A stretch of 64,000 nt of DNA. Source: Diplodia intermedia. Taxonomy: Eukaryota; Ascomycota; Dothideomycetes; Botryosphaeriales; Botryosphaeriaceae. The stretch spans positions 558,001 through 622,000 of the forward strand of contig JAKEKT010000005.1 in NCBI GenBank assembly GCA_021495925.1, in the 5' to 3' direction. The first letter of the stretch is position 1; each line of letters opens with the position of its first letter. Below are positions 10,336-22,134 of the stretch, piece by piece. Both the position numbers and the translations under genes were made by a program. The notes beneath the pieces are model-generated. The model saw only the letters and a list, made by a program, of their open reading frames with translations, made no database searches and was not told the origin of the DNA.

Positions 10336-11930
10336 CCACGCGAAAGAACCCTCAGCCTACCGAACGGTAGACAAGATTGCCTTGATTCTCGGTTCGCCAA
10401 CCATTCAACGAGGCTCAAGCGTACAACGAGTTCGTAATGTCGGAATAGTTTCGCTTCGTCGCAAGGGCAGAGTAGCGGTGAATGTTGGCCGCTACCGGAG
10501 TTCTTGAATGTGTTTTCAACAATGGATACTGCTTGGTTATCGGGATCGGCGTTGGGGCCCAGGGCCGGCGTTTGAAAGAGCGCATCTTGTATTTAGTGTT
10601 TTTTATCATCCACAAAGTCATCATCTGCCGCTTCAAAGTCCGTCTTTATTTGACCTGTCTGCTCTTTCTATCCAATGTGCTCAGTTCTGACCAATGAAGT
10701 TTCCAGCACATCCTACTTACTCCGCACCGGCGTTTGCGCTACTTAAATCGCCCCCCACCATGGAGTGCTCGGACACAGTCAGACTGAAACTTAAACACGT
10801 CTGCCAAGAGTGATGTTGCTGCTTCGCGCATGCAATTGCAATTCTCTTGGCAGTACATTCGAATGAAACGCAAGCTCGCAAGGGTCTAGCATGTTCAGTC
10901 CGGATTGGGCATGTAAGACAGCCTTCATAGGTACAAGCAATGCAGTACTGACGTGGTCAGGTGTTCAATCAAAGATTTTCGGCCCTAACGACCTTCAATT
11001 ACCTTAATTTGTCGACCCAATCGGACCTTGCGCCTCCACAACACTGTATTTCGATACCTCTCATTTCTCGACCAATACATATAAATATCAGGGATGAAAA
11101 AGTCGTTGAAGATGCGCTCATATCATGGCTGTGTCTGATGCAAGAGATACCTCATCAAGCTCGCGATACGCGTCACACTGCTGACCGCCGTCACATGCTG
11201 CTGCCTACAGGCTTTGTCTGCTGCTGACGTTTGACAAGCCCTGTACCAATCCGCGTGAGGTTTTCTTCCGCCATCTGATGGGGCTGGCCACTCCTTTTCT
11301 CTACAGCATGCGCTTGACCCTCGTTTTGGGTTACTGCACAAGTGTAGTATGTTGGGGTGCGTTCTGCAAGATGGTAACTGGACGTCCATGTCTGATGCCC
11401 GTGTTGAGTGCTTAGAATCACGATCTCAGCTGGGCAGTGGTCCGCGGGAACTATTGACCAACAGAAGAACTTTTGCAACGTGTAGCTGCACCAGGTTCTT
11501 CGGGGAAGCCTGGAGATCCAACATTTCTGCATCATTTACAATCAATGATGCACTGTACCGTCGTTGGGACACCTGGTTGGCTTTTCATGTTCCCATGATC
11601 GAGTGCACGGCCATACGTTGAGAAGCCGTGGCCATGTGCATGCGTATGCCATCGGGCAACAGATGCCGTGGCCCAAACGGCATAAGAGAACTTCGAAAGC
11701 GACCCTCCACCATCCTTCTTCAACTACGATCAGAAACCCCGACAGGCGGATTCCCGGTGTCTTCAACCCTTCTGGGAGACAGGCCAACCTTTCTTCACTG
11801 GCCAAACTCGTGCCGCCGCGATACGAATCTGATCTCAGACCCGCAGTCAGCTTGTCCAGTGGCCGGAGGGAAATCTATCATAATTCCAACGATCGCCCCA
11901 ACCGAGGACCGGAATCAACAAAGCATAATC
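10336..11930. other. Intergenic, 1.6 kb, no supported gene
   Basis: Lower GC than the flanking genes, with stops in all frames at short intervals. No repeats or domains were recognised. The last 200-300 nt should contain the promoter of the gene at 11931. Confidence 0.5.
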
Positions 11931-13199
11931 ATGGCGACCCACTTCAGTGTGCCCAGTACCTTGTAAGTTATGCCTTCCGCCCTTTTCTCCTTTGCTCCAA
12001 TATGTATTGATATCTTGCTGATTCGTTGCCGCAGCCCTCGAGGCTCCATCGCCAGTGACCAGACCGACGATTACGCCAATCAAGACAACCTCAGCATGTA
12101 TAGTCATGCTTCATCTACTGAGATCAGGGACCAAGTGCCTCCACCACCCTCCCATTCTCGGAAGACGCGTGTCCACCCGTCAGGTCACTCTATCAGGAAC
12201 GACTACATGAGAGCGACTGGCAACAGTTTGGAGCTCCCACGGCAGCGCAGGAAGACCAATAAACGTCCTTCCGACACTCAGGCCAGCCAGAAGAACGTGC
12301 GAAGGAGTTACAACACATTTGGCCTCCAGGATGCTGTTCACCGACCACTTTCGCCTGCTTCTTCTCATAGCAGTCACATGGACAGCGATATCCCTGATAC
12401 CGATGATGCCTCCGGCATCCCGCGAACGGTCGACATCTTCCCGACCGCCGGCCCATACCGCCAGCCCAGTCGCAACAGCAACAACAACAACAACGACGAC
12501 GACGACGGCGAACCCCTCTTCGTGACCCCATCCCCAACAATGCGTCCGCAGCCCAACCACAACGACATGCACCGGCCCCACCAGCCCGGCTTCCCCCCTC
12601 TGCCGTCGTCGCCGCCGTCCAACACGACGCCCGCCAACAACAACAACGCCAACGGCGGCGCCAGCGACCCGTACGCGCACCCGGACGACAACCCGTCGCA
12701 CCGCGCGCGCCTGCGCGCCATGGCGGCCAACCCGGGCGCGCACCCGTACGTGCGCAAGCACGCGCCGGAGAACGACGCGGAGAACCGCGAGATCAAGCGG
12801 CTGCGCACGCGCGAGCGGCTGCACTGGGACGAGATCGCGGACCGGCTGAACGCGCGGCGCGTCGCCGCGGGCAAGACGCCGTCCTTCACCGTGGCCGCCG
12901 TGTACGGCCGCTTCGCGCGCGTGGCGCCGCGCATCGCCGAGCTGGATGGCGAGGCCGGCTTCGACTACCGGGACTTCTTGAACTTTCGCCACGAGAGGCG
13001 GGTCGGCGGCGCGGCGGGGAAGAGGAGGAGGCGGGAGCCGCCGATGCCGGTGTTGGGGGAGGGCGAGGAGGCGATGCTGGCTGAGTGCTACGAGGAGGTG
13101 GAGCGCGAACGGTGGGAGAATGTTGCGAAGAAGTTCAAGGTCAAGGCCGGGCTGTGGTTGACGCCGGCGCAGGTCGCGAGGAGGTGGAAGAACCTGTAA
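11931..13199 (+). CDS. Nuclear Myb/SANT-like protein with disordered N-terminus, 398 aa
   Basis: Exons 11931..11962 and 12035..13199 (1197 nt). A 72-nt intron with donor GTAAGT and acceptor GCAG joins MATHFSVPSTF to PRGSIASDQ. Reading the second exon alone would begin inside the intron, so the 32-nt first exon is needed. Residues 1-240 are disordered: Ser/Pro/His-rich, with an Asn run followed by Asp (SNNNNNDDDDGEP). From about residue 255 a folded part appears: ENREIKRLRTRERLHWDEI, then ADRLNARR and FTVAAVYGRFARVAPRI, a helix-turn-helix-like block. A basic patch (GKRRRREPP) and a second Trp-containing helical block (ERWENVAKKFKVKAG, then TPAQVARRWKNL) follow. The two blocks look like paired Myb/SANT-type helices. 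Probably a DNA- or chromatin-binding protein; target unknown. Confidence 0.75.
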
Positions 13200-15404
13200 G
13201 GCTTTTGTCGGGGCCTGCTGATGCTGCGGCGCGCAGCATTCCCATCATCGTCGGCGGGCCAACCTCTGGATCGCGTCTTTCTTCATCAGTCCGGTTTGCT
13301 GTCACCCTTTTCCTTTTTCTCCATTACCGACGGATTCTGATGAATGCCTCATCATTGATGCGAAATGATCCTCTCCGAAGGCATGTCGCCAGATTGTGTC
13401 AACTGACAACACCACCTGTCAAGATTATCCGATGCAACACACACCAGCGCCTGCGGACAGGGCTTGAGGATGCCAGCAACAGATTGCGAACTTCATGGTG
13501 TTACAATGTTTCCCTGTTGTGTCGGTTCAGATTACATGGAAGGCGTTTGGATGAAGCTTCTGAGTCAGACATGAACTCTCTGGAGGCGTTTGTATTCTTG
13601 GCAATTTCTTCTTGCCGACAACAGGTCTGCTTCATGATGTTCCTGCTACCTATACCAACACTAATTATTTCTGTTGTTTGTTTTTCCTTTTATTTTCCCT
13701 TTCTTTTTCTTTGGTCTTCGAACTGGTGCGTAGGGAGCCGCAGGTCAATGTCCAGCGTTCGGTCAGCATACAAAGACGCACTCCCAGGGCGGAGAGCGAT
13801 GACAACAGCACACCATGACTTAGCTTAATTATGGATGTTCAGAGTTGATTGGATCGCGTATTCTGAAACCAAACGCAGGCAAGTGCTAGTTTCACCGCAA
13901 AGGAGCCGACGTACATCGGGATGAGACTGGAATGACGGGTTTTTATGGAAAAACTGCGCCTTCCCGCGATGCCGCGCGCCACGTCATTGATGAATCCGAG
14001 GAGAGCTAGTCGCCGCCCCGATGCCCACGCGCGCCCGCTCTGCCGGTTTGGCGGAGATGTTGGTAGGCAGGCTGCTGATGTTGCGGCGTGTAGGGCGCGA
14101 AAGGGGGCGACGTGATGCAAAGAAGGGAGAATCACCAAATTGGCGCGCCCGGAAGACAGCGGAATTGGAGCGGGGAGCGGCGGCGCTGCCGTGCTCGAGA
14201 TGGGCGAAATTCGGGCGTGTGAGAGTTGGCTGTATGTTGCTTTAAACTCTCAGAATTCCTTGCCAAGACGAGCGGGCTCGGTTGCGCCAAGAGCGAGTGG
14301 CAGGCGGTGGGGTCCGTGAGCCGTCTGGAACAGGATCTACGTAATCCTGATGCAAACCGATCTCACCTCAACTCAGATCCTGCCCGACGACGCCGACGAC
14401 GCCGACGACGACGACGACCGCTCCACCGCGCGGAGCTCCCGCCCTCGTTCCGGTGAGCACGTATGTGGAGTCATTGCTGGAGGGGATGACGAGCTCGCGA
14501 CACGGGGGAACCATGCCGACCACGCGTTCGCCTCCATCCGCATGACTGTCGGCGCTGGTCATCGGTATTTACGGACCAATGCGTTACCTAACCACCGCTG
14601 TCGGTGCCGGGCTCGGGCGCTCCCGTGCCAGTAGCGCCACGCGCGAGTATGGGGAGAGGATGGAATCATGGTAGTGTGCGCACGGATTCCCGACTGACTA
14701 CGCTGCAGATCGCCGAAAGACGTGCGACTGTCCATCAGCTGGGAGGGGAAAGGGGCATGCAGCACGGTGCGATTCTAGAATCGCGTATATCGACGATGTG
14801 CGTGATGAGGTGCGAGCACCCGTGACTGGCGACAGGAGGTTTTATTACGTACTGTGGCTTGAGCGCCTTGGGCTGTGGACGAGAAAGGAAGTCGAGTCCC
14901 TCGACGCGTTTCTGTTACGCATAACATCCCGCACGCGCGGGATTGCACCGCAAGCAGCCTGCAGAGAAGACCGTCTTCGCCAGCGGCAGCAGACTTTTCG
15001 CCCGCAAGTGGCCCCGAGCAAACCTGTGCTCCCACCACCGCAGTCGTCCAGCGCAAAAGCGCCGGGGTAGACCCTTGCGTAAGCGAGAGCAGAGAGGCGG
15101 GCTAACCGCTTCCCGCTATTTGCGCTGCCTGCGTCTTGGCTTCCGATCCGGGGCTAGTTTGCTCACCTTCAAATTCTTCCTATACATAACTTCAACGCCT
15201 CGCACTGCGCTGTCCACCCTATACACCGCGCCCCGCTCCGCCCAGCCACGACGCTGCCGACCCATCCCTCTTGCGAGCTGGCCTCCACCGGCAAGTGCTC
15301 AGGCAACTCCGAAGCACCGTGCACATCCCCAGTCTAGACCGGCCCAAAGCCCGCAATCCGATTTAAAAGGACTCGCCGCCATCTCCAACGAGGCCCATAC
15401 CAAC
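13200..15404. other. Intergenic, 2.2 kb, no supported gene
   Basis: Contains a GAC-type microsatellite around 14389-14419. An open frame enters the arrestin gene from upstream (from 14943), but its codons before 15405 do not look coding. The promoter of the arrestin gene should lie in the last few hundred bases. Confidence 0.5.
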
Positions 15405-16727
15405 ATGCATCTCCGCATCCCCAAGTCCCCTCTGACCGTTATCGGCGACCCGTGCCAGGCCGACAGCGTGCCCCTGGCCGGCCACATCGAAGTCGCCGCC
15501 AAGCCCGCCCAGCACGCCGACATCACTTCCATCCAACTCGTCTTGCTGCGCACCACCAAGATCAAGAAGGCCGCTACCAAGCCGCAAGATGCCCTGCTGC
15601 CCTCCAGACGACGCTCCTTCGGCAACCGCAGCCCCACCCGGGACAAGCGGACCTGCGTTGAGGAGCTGATGCAATGGACCGTCGCCTACTCGCCCTCCCC
15701 CATGACCTCCCCGGACTCGTCGTCCAACAAACAGCGCCGCAACCTCCTTCCCTTCAACGTCCGCATCCCGGGCCACCTCCCCGCCTCGACTTCGACGCCT
15801 GTCGCCAGCACCTCGTACACGCTTGCCGCGACGGCCGTCTCGCGTGCATCCGGCAAGCCGCTGTTCAAATCCGAGACCCCCGTGCAGCTGCGCCGCGCTC
15901 TGCACCTTCCACAAGGACCCGCCGAGGTGTCACTGCGCCGCCGCTTCCCGGACAGCCAGATGAGCACGCGGCTGGCGCTGCCCGGCGTGCTGCGGCCCGC
16001 CGACGACTTCACCGCCCGCTTGACGCTCTGCGGCAGCATCTCGCGCCGCGGCCGCACGACGACGCGCCTCGCGGTGCGCCGGCTGGACTGGCGCATCGAG
16101 GAGCGCGCCGCCGTCGTGCCCGTCGCCGAAGCCGGCCGGCTGCCGCTCTTCTCCGAGATCGAGACGGGCGCGACCAACAGCGCCGCCGACCAGGCGCAAC
16201 AGAAGAAGGAAGCCCAGCAGCAGCACGTCCGCAAGCTGGCGTCGGGCGGCTGGACGGGCAACCTGGACAAGCTGCCGACGCCGGCGCCGGGCTCGGGCGA
16301 CGTCGACACGTCCTTCAACGTGGCGCTGCCCGCGTCGGCGCGCGCGTCGTGCGGCGTCGAGCCCGACACGCTGGGCACCGCCGCCGCGGCGGACGACGCG
16401 TCGGCGCTGTCCGTCTCGCACGTGCTGGTGCTCGAGCTGATTACGGCCGAGCTCAAGTACAGCGTCGACACGGGCGAGCTCGTCAACATGTACCCCTTCC
16501 CCCAGCGCAAGTTCGGCGCCGTCTACGACATCACCGTTTCCAACTGGGATTACACCAACGATGGCGGCAACGCCGCCGCCGCGGCGCTGGAGGGACAGCA
16601 GTTCGCCGCCGTCGTCCCTTCGGCCGTGCTGCCGCCGACTTCGACTGCTTTTTCCGCACCGATACCCCCTTATTGCGAGATTTTTGGCGAGATGCCGCCT
16701 TCGTACGACTCCGTTGCCGTAATGTAA
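15405..16727 (+). CDS. Arrestin-related trafficking adaptor (LDB19/ART1-like), 440 aa
   Basis: Intronless. The frame is open further upstream, but the first ATG with arrestin-like sequence is at 15405 (context CCAACATGC), giving MHLRIPKSPLTVIGD. Residues about 1-60 show the first beta-strands of an arrestin fold (PLAGHIEVAAKP, SIQLVLLRTTKI); about 85-150 include ELMQWTVAYSPSP and NLLPFNVRIPGHLPAS, a pattern I associate with fungal LDB19-type arrestins. Residues 430-440 (MPPSYDSVAVM) hold a PPxY motif (431-434), and PPY occurs shortly before it. Such PY motifs recruit Rsp5/NEDD4 ubiquitin ligases, so the protein probably directs ubiquitination and endocytosis of plasma-membrane transporters. 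It is much shorter than yeast Ldb19 (818 aa), so the orthology is tentative. Confidence 0.78.
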   Translation: MHLRIPKSPLTVIGDPCQADSVPLAGHIEVAAKPAQHADITSIQLVLLRTTKIKKAATKPQDALLPSRRRSFGNRSPTRDKRTCVEELMQWTVAYSPSPMTSPDSSSNKQRRNLLPFNVRIPGHLPASTSTPVASTSYTLAATAVSRASGKPLFKSETPVQLRRALHLPQGPAEVSLRRRFPDSQMSTRLALPGVLRPADDFTARLTLCGSISRRGRTTTRLAVRRLDWRIEERAAVVPVAEAGRLPLFSEIETGATNSAADQAQQKKEAQQQHVRKLASGGWTGNLDKLPTPAPGSGDVDTSFNVALPASARASCGVEPDTLGTAAAADDASALSVSHVLVLELITAELKYSVDTGELVNMYPFPQRKFGAVYDITVSNWDYTNDGGNAAAAALEGQQFAAVVPSAVLPPTSTAFSAPIPPYCEIFGEMPPSYDSVAVM

Positions 16728-19158
16728 TCATATCCAGCATCTATCTAGAAGTTTTTTGAGGGAGCATTTGTTTCGGTTTGATATTTTTTTTTTTTCATCA
16801 GGCGAAAGGGAGAGATGCATTTCAAGACTGCAGAAGCAGCAAAAAAGTTAGGAGTTTTTGTGGCGTTTTCTTTGCAAGACCAAGGTAGCGGAAAGGGGTG
16901 CGCCCCTACCATATGGCGATATCGGAACTTCCGGGACTTTCGGGATGGCGCAAGATTCTGTCTATTGATTTGAGAGAGAAAAAATTTGTGATCTACGACG
17001 GGATTAGGGTGGCGTTATACACCAGACCGGTGTTGGTGACTTGGCGTCCTGTACGGGTGTAGTCTTGACCGTTTGCCGCCGGCCGCGGCGTGTTTGGAAG
17101 CACACACAGACCTTCAGAAGTATGACAGAATAATAGGCATAATATCGATAGGGAAGCAGCACAGTCGGACCGTTTGCAAGGCCGTTCTCCATCTTTTGAC
17201 GTGGTCTGTTCTCTCGTGACTTGTCAGAGCCGCCTCGTGTACCATGGCCTCCGCTGCAACCATCACTGACTCAACGTTTCATGCGTCTCGTGAGTGCAAC
17301 ATGGCCTGATGATGAGTGGCTCAGTGATCACGAGGGCAGCAGGCAGCACGGGCGTGAGGATGAGCGCCGGGACGTTTTGGCTTCTTCTCCGCGGCCGGCC
17401 GGCGTCCACGAGGTGCCGTTCTTTTCCCCGCGTGCTGCGAATTTGGGCGACGAGTGCGGGTGTGCTCTCGCTTCACCGCCACCCCACCACCTGCCATACT
17501 TGCCCAGAGCGGTTAGCGCCGTCTGGCGCTTTCTAGACCTTTCGCGGCTCGGGTTGTTCCCGCCCGGCTTGCTGGCGCCGTGTACGTGCACCTACTATCC
17601 TGAAATGCTGTGCAGGGGAGAAGAGGAAAACCATTACCTTCAAGACGGCACAAATTATCCTGTCGCTGCTACCGTGGTCGCCGCACGGCCAGAAGACCAC
17701 ATACCGCACAAGCCAGACCCTGAAGATCGGCAAAGCTACCCTCTCCCCACATATTCCCGTCTTGAAAGACGCTCCGCCGTCCTTCCCGCATCCCCGCTCC
17801 ATCAAGTCCTCTTCTCTTCCTCCTCACCTCTTCATCGCGGTAGTCGTTCACACCACACGTGCAAATACACGCGGAAGATGTTGGTCAGTAGATAGCTCGC
17901 ATGCCATCATGGAGATGCTTCGATAACTTCTGTATCCGCTTGTGAGTTGGTTGCCAAGCGTGCGTGCTTTCCCAGTCCAGAAATATACACTTGTGGATCC
18001 GCGGTTCCGATGCTGTCTTCTGGGCGAGAAACGTCTGGGGGAGGTGAGAGGCGACGGTGTTAGTTGGCTGTTCGGCCAAGTTTCACCTGGAGTCTCTCTG
18101 GCCTCCGCTCCGTGTCATTTTTTCGTGATGATAATTTCACGTGAAATCACCCCGGGTGACCACCCACCGTTTGCTCCTTCCCAGAACGTCGCTTCTGCCT
18201 GTTTCCCCTGGCAACGGGTTGGACCCTGAGCAGCTGCCCACGGTACGCCCGCGCCCGCCCGCGCCCTATATAAACCCCTCCCTCCCTCCACTTCTTCTTC
18301 TTCTTCTTTTTTTTTTCTCCTCAGCTCTTCTAGCGGCGCCTCGCAAGAGGTTTCGATTAGAGTTACGGGCGAAGAGTCTAGAGGCGCCGAACAACGTTCG
18401 GATCGTCTTGGTGGGGCATTGACGCGTCCGGGGGTGACGACTACCTTTTTTAAAAAAAAAATGGTCGGGGTGGGCGGGTCAACAGCACTTAGTGCTGGGG
18501 GCAAAAGAAAAAAAAATTTGCTAGTTTTTTAATTCAAGCTTTGTTCTCTCTTCTCTTGATTCAATCTGTGCGAGTGATCTTTCTCTGCTGTGCTCCGTTC
18601 CCAAGATTTCCACGCTTGCTTGCCTGCGTAGTGGGAGTGACAGCGGCGGCGAGTTGGTGCCGGATGGTGATGTCGTCGTCACGACGCCGTAGGTAATCGG
18701 CATCATCGCCACCGTAGTTGTCGTCGTAGTGGTTGTATCAGTGGCAGTGGCCAAGTCTGGCGGAGATGGCTCTTCGTGCGGCAACAGGTGGGCGCCGGCC
18801 TCTGTAGTCGAACGAATCTGCTTGAAACTTTTGCGCCAACAGTCCAACCTCACCCATCGCCACCTTCAATTTGTGCAGTCACATCCCAAGCCCCAGCACC
18901 TCTCTTTCCAGAATCCTCAACATCCAGCTACGAACCAAGCTCTCGCACGGACATCTCAGGACCGCTGTGGATACACGTTTCTGAACAAGCGATCTCTCAT
19001 TCTACTCTGGCCATGTATGTAAATCTTCCCTTTTCCCAAACACGCAAAGCAAGCTCCAGCAGATCCATGAACTTTTGTCGTTTCCGTTCTACACCCCACC
19101 ATTCAAAGCCAACACAAGCCCCCCATGCTATCAACCGTTCGAGGACTACAGACCGATC
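16728..19158. other. Intergenic, 2.4 kb, no supported gene but a TATA/CT promoter
   Basis: Between the arrestin gene and EMW1, whose 3' ends face each other. A T-run at 16786 fits a 3' UTR. At 18267 a textbook TATA box is followed by a pyrimidine tract, but no convincing ORF follows (listed separately). The other open frames are not convincing. Confidence 0.5.
18267..18318 (+). promoter_or_regulatory. TATA box plus CT-rich initiator without an ORF
   Basis: TATATAAA at 18267-18274 is followed by CCTCC and CTT repeats ending in a T-run near 18318, the usual arrangement of a strong fungal promoter. The first ATG downstream is at 18461, after a run of A, and opens only a 23-codon frame. A transcript with unannotated splicing or a non-coding RNA is possible. 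Confidence 0.4.
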
Positions 19159-22134
19159 CTACGCGCCCTTCAACCCATCCAACGCCTCCCTCAACCTCTC
19201 CCACCCCTCGGTCCCCTCCCACGTCTCCTTCGCGCGGCCGCAGATGCCCTTGATCGCGCTCCTCGCCTTGAACTTCCAATCCTTGGCGACGACCTGGCCG
19301 CTGCCGGCCGCGAGGCCCTCGGTGCGCTCCATGGGGCCGAGGCTCTCGTACGCGGCGGCCAGCTCGACCGTGGCGTCGACGACGTCGTTCCAGCCGGCCT
19401 CGGACCCGGTCGACTCCCACCCGGGCCGGCTCGCCGTCGCCGCGCGCCACGCCTTCTCGTGCGCGTCCAGCGCCGCCGCGGGGCGGCCGCGCCACAGCGC
19501 CAGCCGCGCGACCGTCGCCCACAGCTGCCGCGAGCCCGTGATGAGCGGCACCACGGCCTCGTCGACCATGCGCACCAGCATGCGCGTCGGGCCCGGCCTC
19601 GACGCGTCGTAGCCGCCGTCCTCGAGCAGGATGACGTCGCGGACGAGCGCGTCGAGGATGGCCGCGTCGATGCACTTCTCGCCGTCCGTCTGGCCGCGCA
19701 GGTCGATGATGCGGCGCTGGGCGGTGATGACGTCGGCGAGCGACGGCGGGTTGAGCGACGCCGCGACGGTGAGGAGGTTGTCCCACATGCGGAAGTTGTC
19801 GAATTGAAGGTGCGCGGCGCGCTTGAGCGCCTTGAGCGCGTCGCGGCGGTGCTGCTGCGGGTCGCGCCGGCTGCGCTTGGTGACGTCGATGTGGTTGGGG
19901 TCGTCTTCTTCCTCGTCGTCGAGTTTGGGAGCGGCGGCCTTGTCGTCCTCGTCGTCCTCCTCCTCGCCCGTCTTCGGCTCGAGGTGGAGTAGGGCAGCTG
20001 CCAGGTTGCTCCACGCCTCCGCGTCGGTGTCGTCGAGCTGGACGACGCGCGTGAAGGCCTGGACGGCGCGTTCGAACTCGGTCAGCTCGAGGAGCGCGCA
20101 GCCGAGGGCGAACCAACTCTTCTCGTTGAGCTGGTTCACGCGGAGAGACTTGTTGTAGGCGTTTGCAGACTTGACGTATTCCTTCTCGGCGAAGTAGAAG
20201 CGGCCAAGAGATCGCTGAGCGCGGGCGTACCGGTTGCCCGAAACCTCCCAAGCCTTCTCGTACATGTCGAGGTCCTTGGTGATGTCGCCCAGGATGCAGT
20301 ACAGTCTGGGTGCGTCGCCGGGCGGCGGGTCCCTCGGTGCGCCTTCCCACTTCTCGTCCTCGCCCGCCGCATCATCGTCACCGTCTGTTGCGTGGAAGAG
20401 CTCCCTCCGTACTGTCAGTCTAGCTTTGTCATCTCTTTCGGTAGCAGCCCAGCAGAGTGCAACTTCGGCCCACATGCCCAGTCGTTCGTAGATCTCCAAT
20501 GCAGAGCGGAGCCCACCCATCTTGACCCACGCTTGCGCCAGCTCGGCTTCCAGCTCCCACCCCGTCGGCGTGCACAGTTGGAAGACGTAACGCAAACGCT
20601 CAGAGACCGGCGCAGAGTCCTCCTCTTGCGGCCGCGGCAGGAACGTGGCCGCAGAACCGTCACCTGAAGCAGTAGCGGTGGCCCCATCTCCGGAAGTGTC
20701 CGCAATAACCTGGTCTACCACTGCTTGAAGCTGGAGCAGGCCGCGCTCGGCGGTTCTCGCTCGGTAGCCCTCTGTCCTGCTGCGAACCAGAAGGGCCTGT
20801 GTGTAGACCTGCCAGTTAGAGCTACCGCCCTCAAGCGCGCGCGTGGCGTAGGGAACCGTTTCCTCTCTCGTTAAGCCGTTCTGTGGCGACGTGTTCGTGA
20901 TTGACGAGGCCAAAGAAAGCAGGATGATGGAGTCGAGCGGGTCCAGTTTTGGCTGATTTCCGGGATCCAGCGCGGCCAAGCTCGGCGGTAATGAGTTCTC
21001 ATCCTGAATATCGGTTGACGACTTGGGCTTCTCCGTGAAGGATATCGACTCCAAAAGCGTATCATCATTGAGATCCAGTGTCTTGGGCTTGGACTCCGCA
21101 TCATCCCCCTCTGCCTCTTTCACGACCGCCTTCCCCTTTCCCTTGCCGGCCTCATCACCCGTCTCCGTGCCCTTACTCCTCGCCAGCACGACGAGCTGAC
21201 TGGTTTCCTTCTCCTGGAATTTCGTCCGCTTCCCCAACAAACCCGTCAACGCGAACTCAAACTCTCTCTCCTTCGCCGCCCTGTCCAGATCCTCCCGCGC
21301 CTTCTTGTCAAACCCATGCAAGGTATGTATGGACGCCCTCTCCAACAGAAACGGCACCCTAGCATCCCTCACCACCTCATCCTCCTCCTCCCCACCCTCC
21401 TTCAACACCACCCTCTCCAACGCCTCCAGCTCCCCATAAATCGCCACCTGCAAACTCGGCGCCACCTCCCCACCCAGCAACCGCTGCCTCAACACCAACA
21501 CCCTCAGCCTCGCCCACCTCAGCACCGTCGTCATCATCATCATCGACCCCTCCCCCTCCCCCAGCAGCTGCAGCGCCGCCTCCACCTCCCCAAACGCCTC
21601 CACGACCACCGCATCCGCCAAGCACAACAGCTCCACGTTCGGCGCGCGCGCATACGCCGCCGCGCCATCCGCGCCCAGGCTGCGGACGAGCCGCCGCCTC
21701 GCCTCGCGCAGCGCCCTCTCGTCGCCCGCCACATCCTCGGGCAGGACGGCGCGCGCCGACGCGAACGGCAGCGGCGGGCCGGTGACGTTTGTCTGGACGA
21801 AGGCGGCGAGGGCGGCGACGGCGACGGCGACGAGCTCGACGGCGGTCTCGCGCTTCTTCTCCGGGGGGCCCGAGAGGAGGAGGGCCAGCAGGCGGCGGTG
21901 GATCCAGTTGGTCCAGAGCGGGTAATCGGATGGCGGGGCGGGTGCGTCCGCGATGTCCTGGCGGCCGAGCAGCGCGCGGACGGTGGCGCCTTGCGACAGG
22001 AGCGCCTCGAAGTCGCCCGCTTCGAGCGCGGCGAGCTGCTCGCTGATCGGCGACGGCGGCGGCGAGGAAGAGGGGGAGGAGCCTTCCGGCAGCAGCGCGG
22101 CGCGCCGGAAGAGAGCGAGGAAGGCGTCCGTCAT
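19159..22134 (-). CDS. EMW1: TPR protein Emw1/TTC27 family, 991 aa
   Basis: One uninterrupted frame starting with MTDAFLALFRRAALLPEG; yeast Emw1 is 904 aa. The N-terminal two-thirds is helical and poorly conserved, with an acidic/Lys insert (residues about 300-370). The diagnostic block is residues about 628-716: KAWEVSGNRYARAQRSLGRF, then YFAEKEYVKSANAYNKSL, EKSWFALGCALLELTEFERA and DAEAWSNLAAALLHLEP. These are consecutive tetratricopeptide repeats in the arrangement of the TTC27/Emw1 family. A later repeat pair (ALKALKRAAHLQFDNFRMWD) is also visible. The repeat run is broken by an acidic linker (GEEEDDEDDKAA). In yeast the protein is essential and linked to cell-wall integrity; a chaperone-like scaffold role is inferred. 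Its start is 661 nt from the end of the glycine-zipper gene, which lies on the same strand. Confidence 0.88.
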   Translation of the reverse strand: MTDAFLALFRRAALLPEGSSPSSSPPPSPISEQLAALEAGDFEALLSQGATVRALLGRQDIADAPAPPSDYPLWTNWIHRRLLALLLSGPPEKKRETAVELVAVAVAALAAFVQTNVTGPPLPFASARAVLPEDVAGDERALREARRRLVRSLGADGAAAYARAPNVELLCLADAVVVEAFGEVEAALQLLGEGEGSMMMMTTVLRWARLRVLVLRQRLLGGEVAPSLQVAIYGELEALERVVLKEGGEEEDEVVRDARVPFLLERASIHTLHGFDKKAREDLDRAAKEREFEFALTGLLGKRTKFQEKETSQLVVLARSKGTETGDEAGKGKGKAVVKEAEGDDAESKPKTLDLNDDTLLESISFTEKPKSSTDIQDENSLPPSLAALDPGNQPKLDPLDSIILLSLASSITNTSPQNGLTREETVPYATRALEGGSSNWQVYTQALLVRSRTEGYRARTAERGLLQLQAVVDQVIADTSGDGATATASGDGSAATFLPRPQEEDSAPVSERLRYVFQLCTPTGWELEAELAQAWVKMGGLRSALEIYERLGMWAEVALCWAATERDDKARLTVRRELFHATDGDDDAAGEDEKWEGAPRDPPPGDAPRLYCILGDITKDLDMYEKAWEVSGNRYARAQRSLGRFYFAEKEYVKSANAYNKSLRVNQLNEKSWFALGCALLELTEFERAVQAFTRVVQLDDTDAEAWSNLAAALLHLEPKTGEEEDDEDDKAAAPKLDDEEEDDPNHIDVTKRSRRDPQQHRRDALKALKRAAHLQFDNFRMWDNLLTVAASLNPPSLADVITAQRRIIDLRGQTDGEKCIDAAILDALVRDVILLEDGGYDASRPGPTRMLVRMVDEAVVPLITGSRQLWATVARLALWRGRPAAALDAHEKAWRAATASRPGWESTGSEAGWNDVVDATVELAAAYESLGPMERTEGLAAGSGQVVAKDWKFKARSAIKGICGRAKETWEGTEGWERLREALDGLKGA

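Noticed and set aside
17221..17895. 224-codon plus-strand frame
   Set aside because: It begins with TTG, is Pro/Arg/Ser-rich without structure, and has no supporting splice sites or domain.
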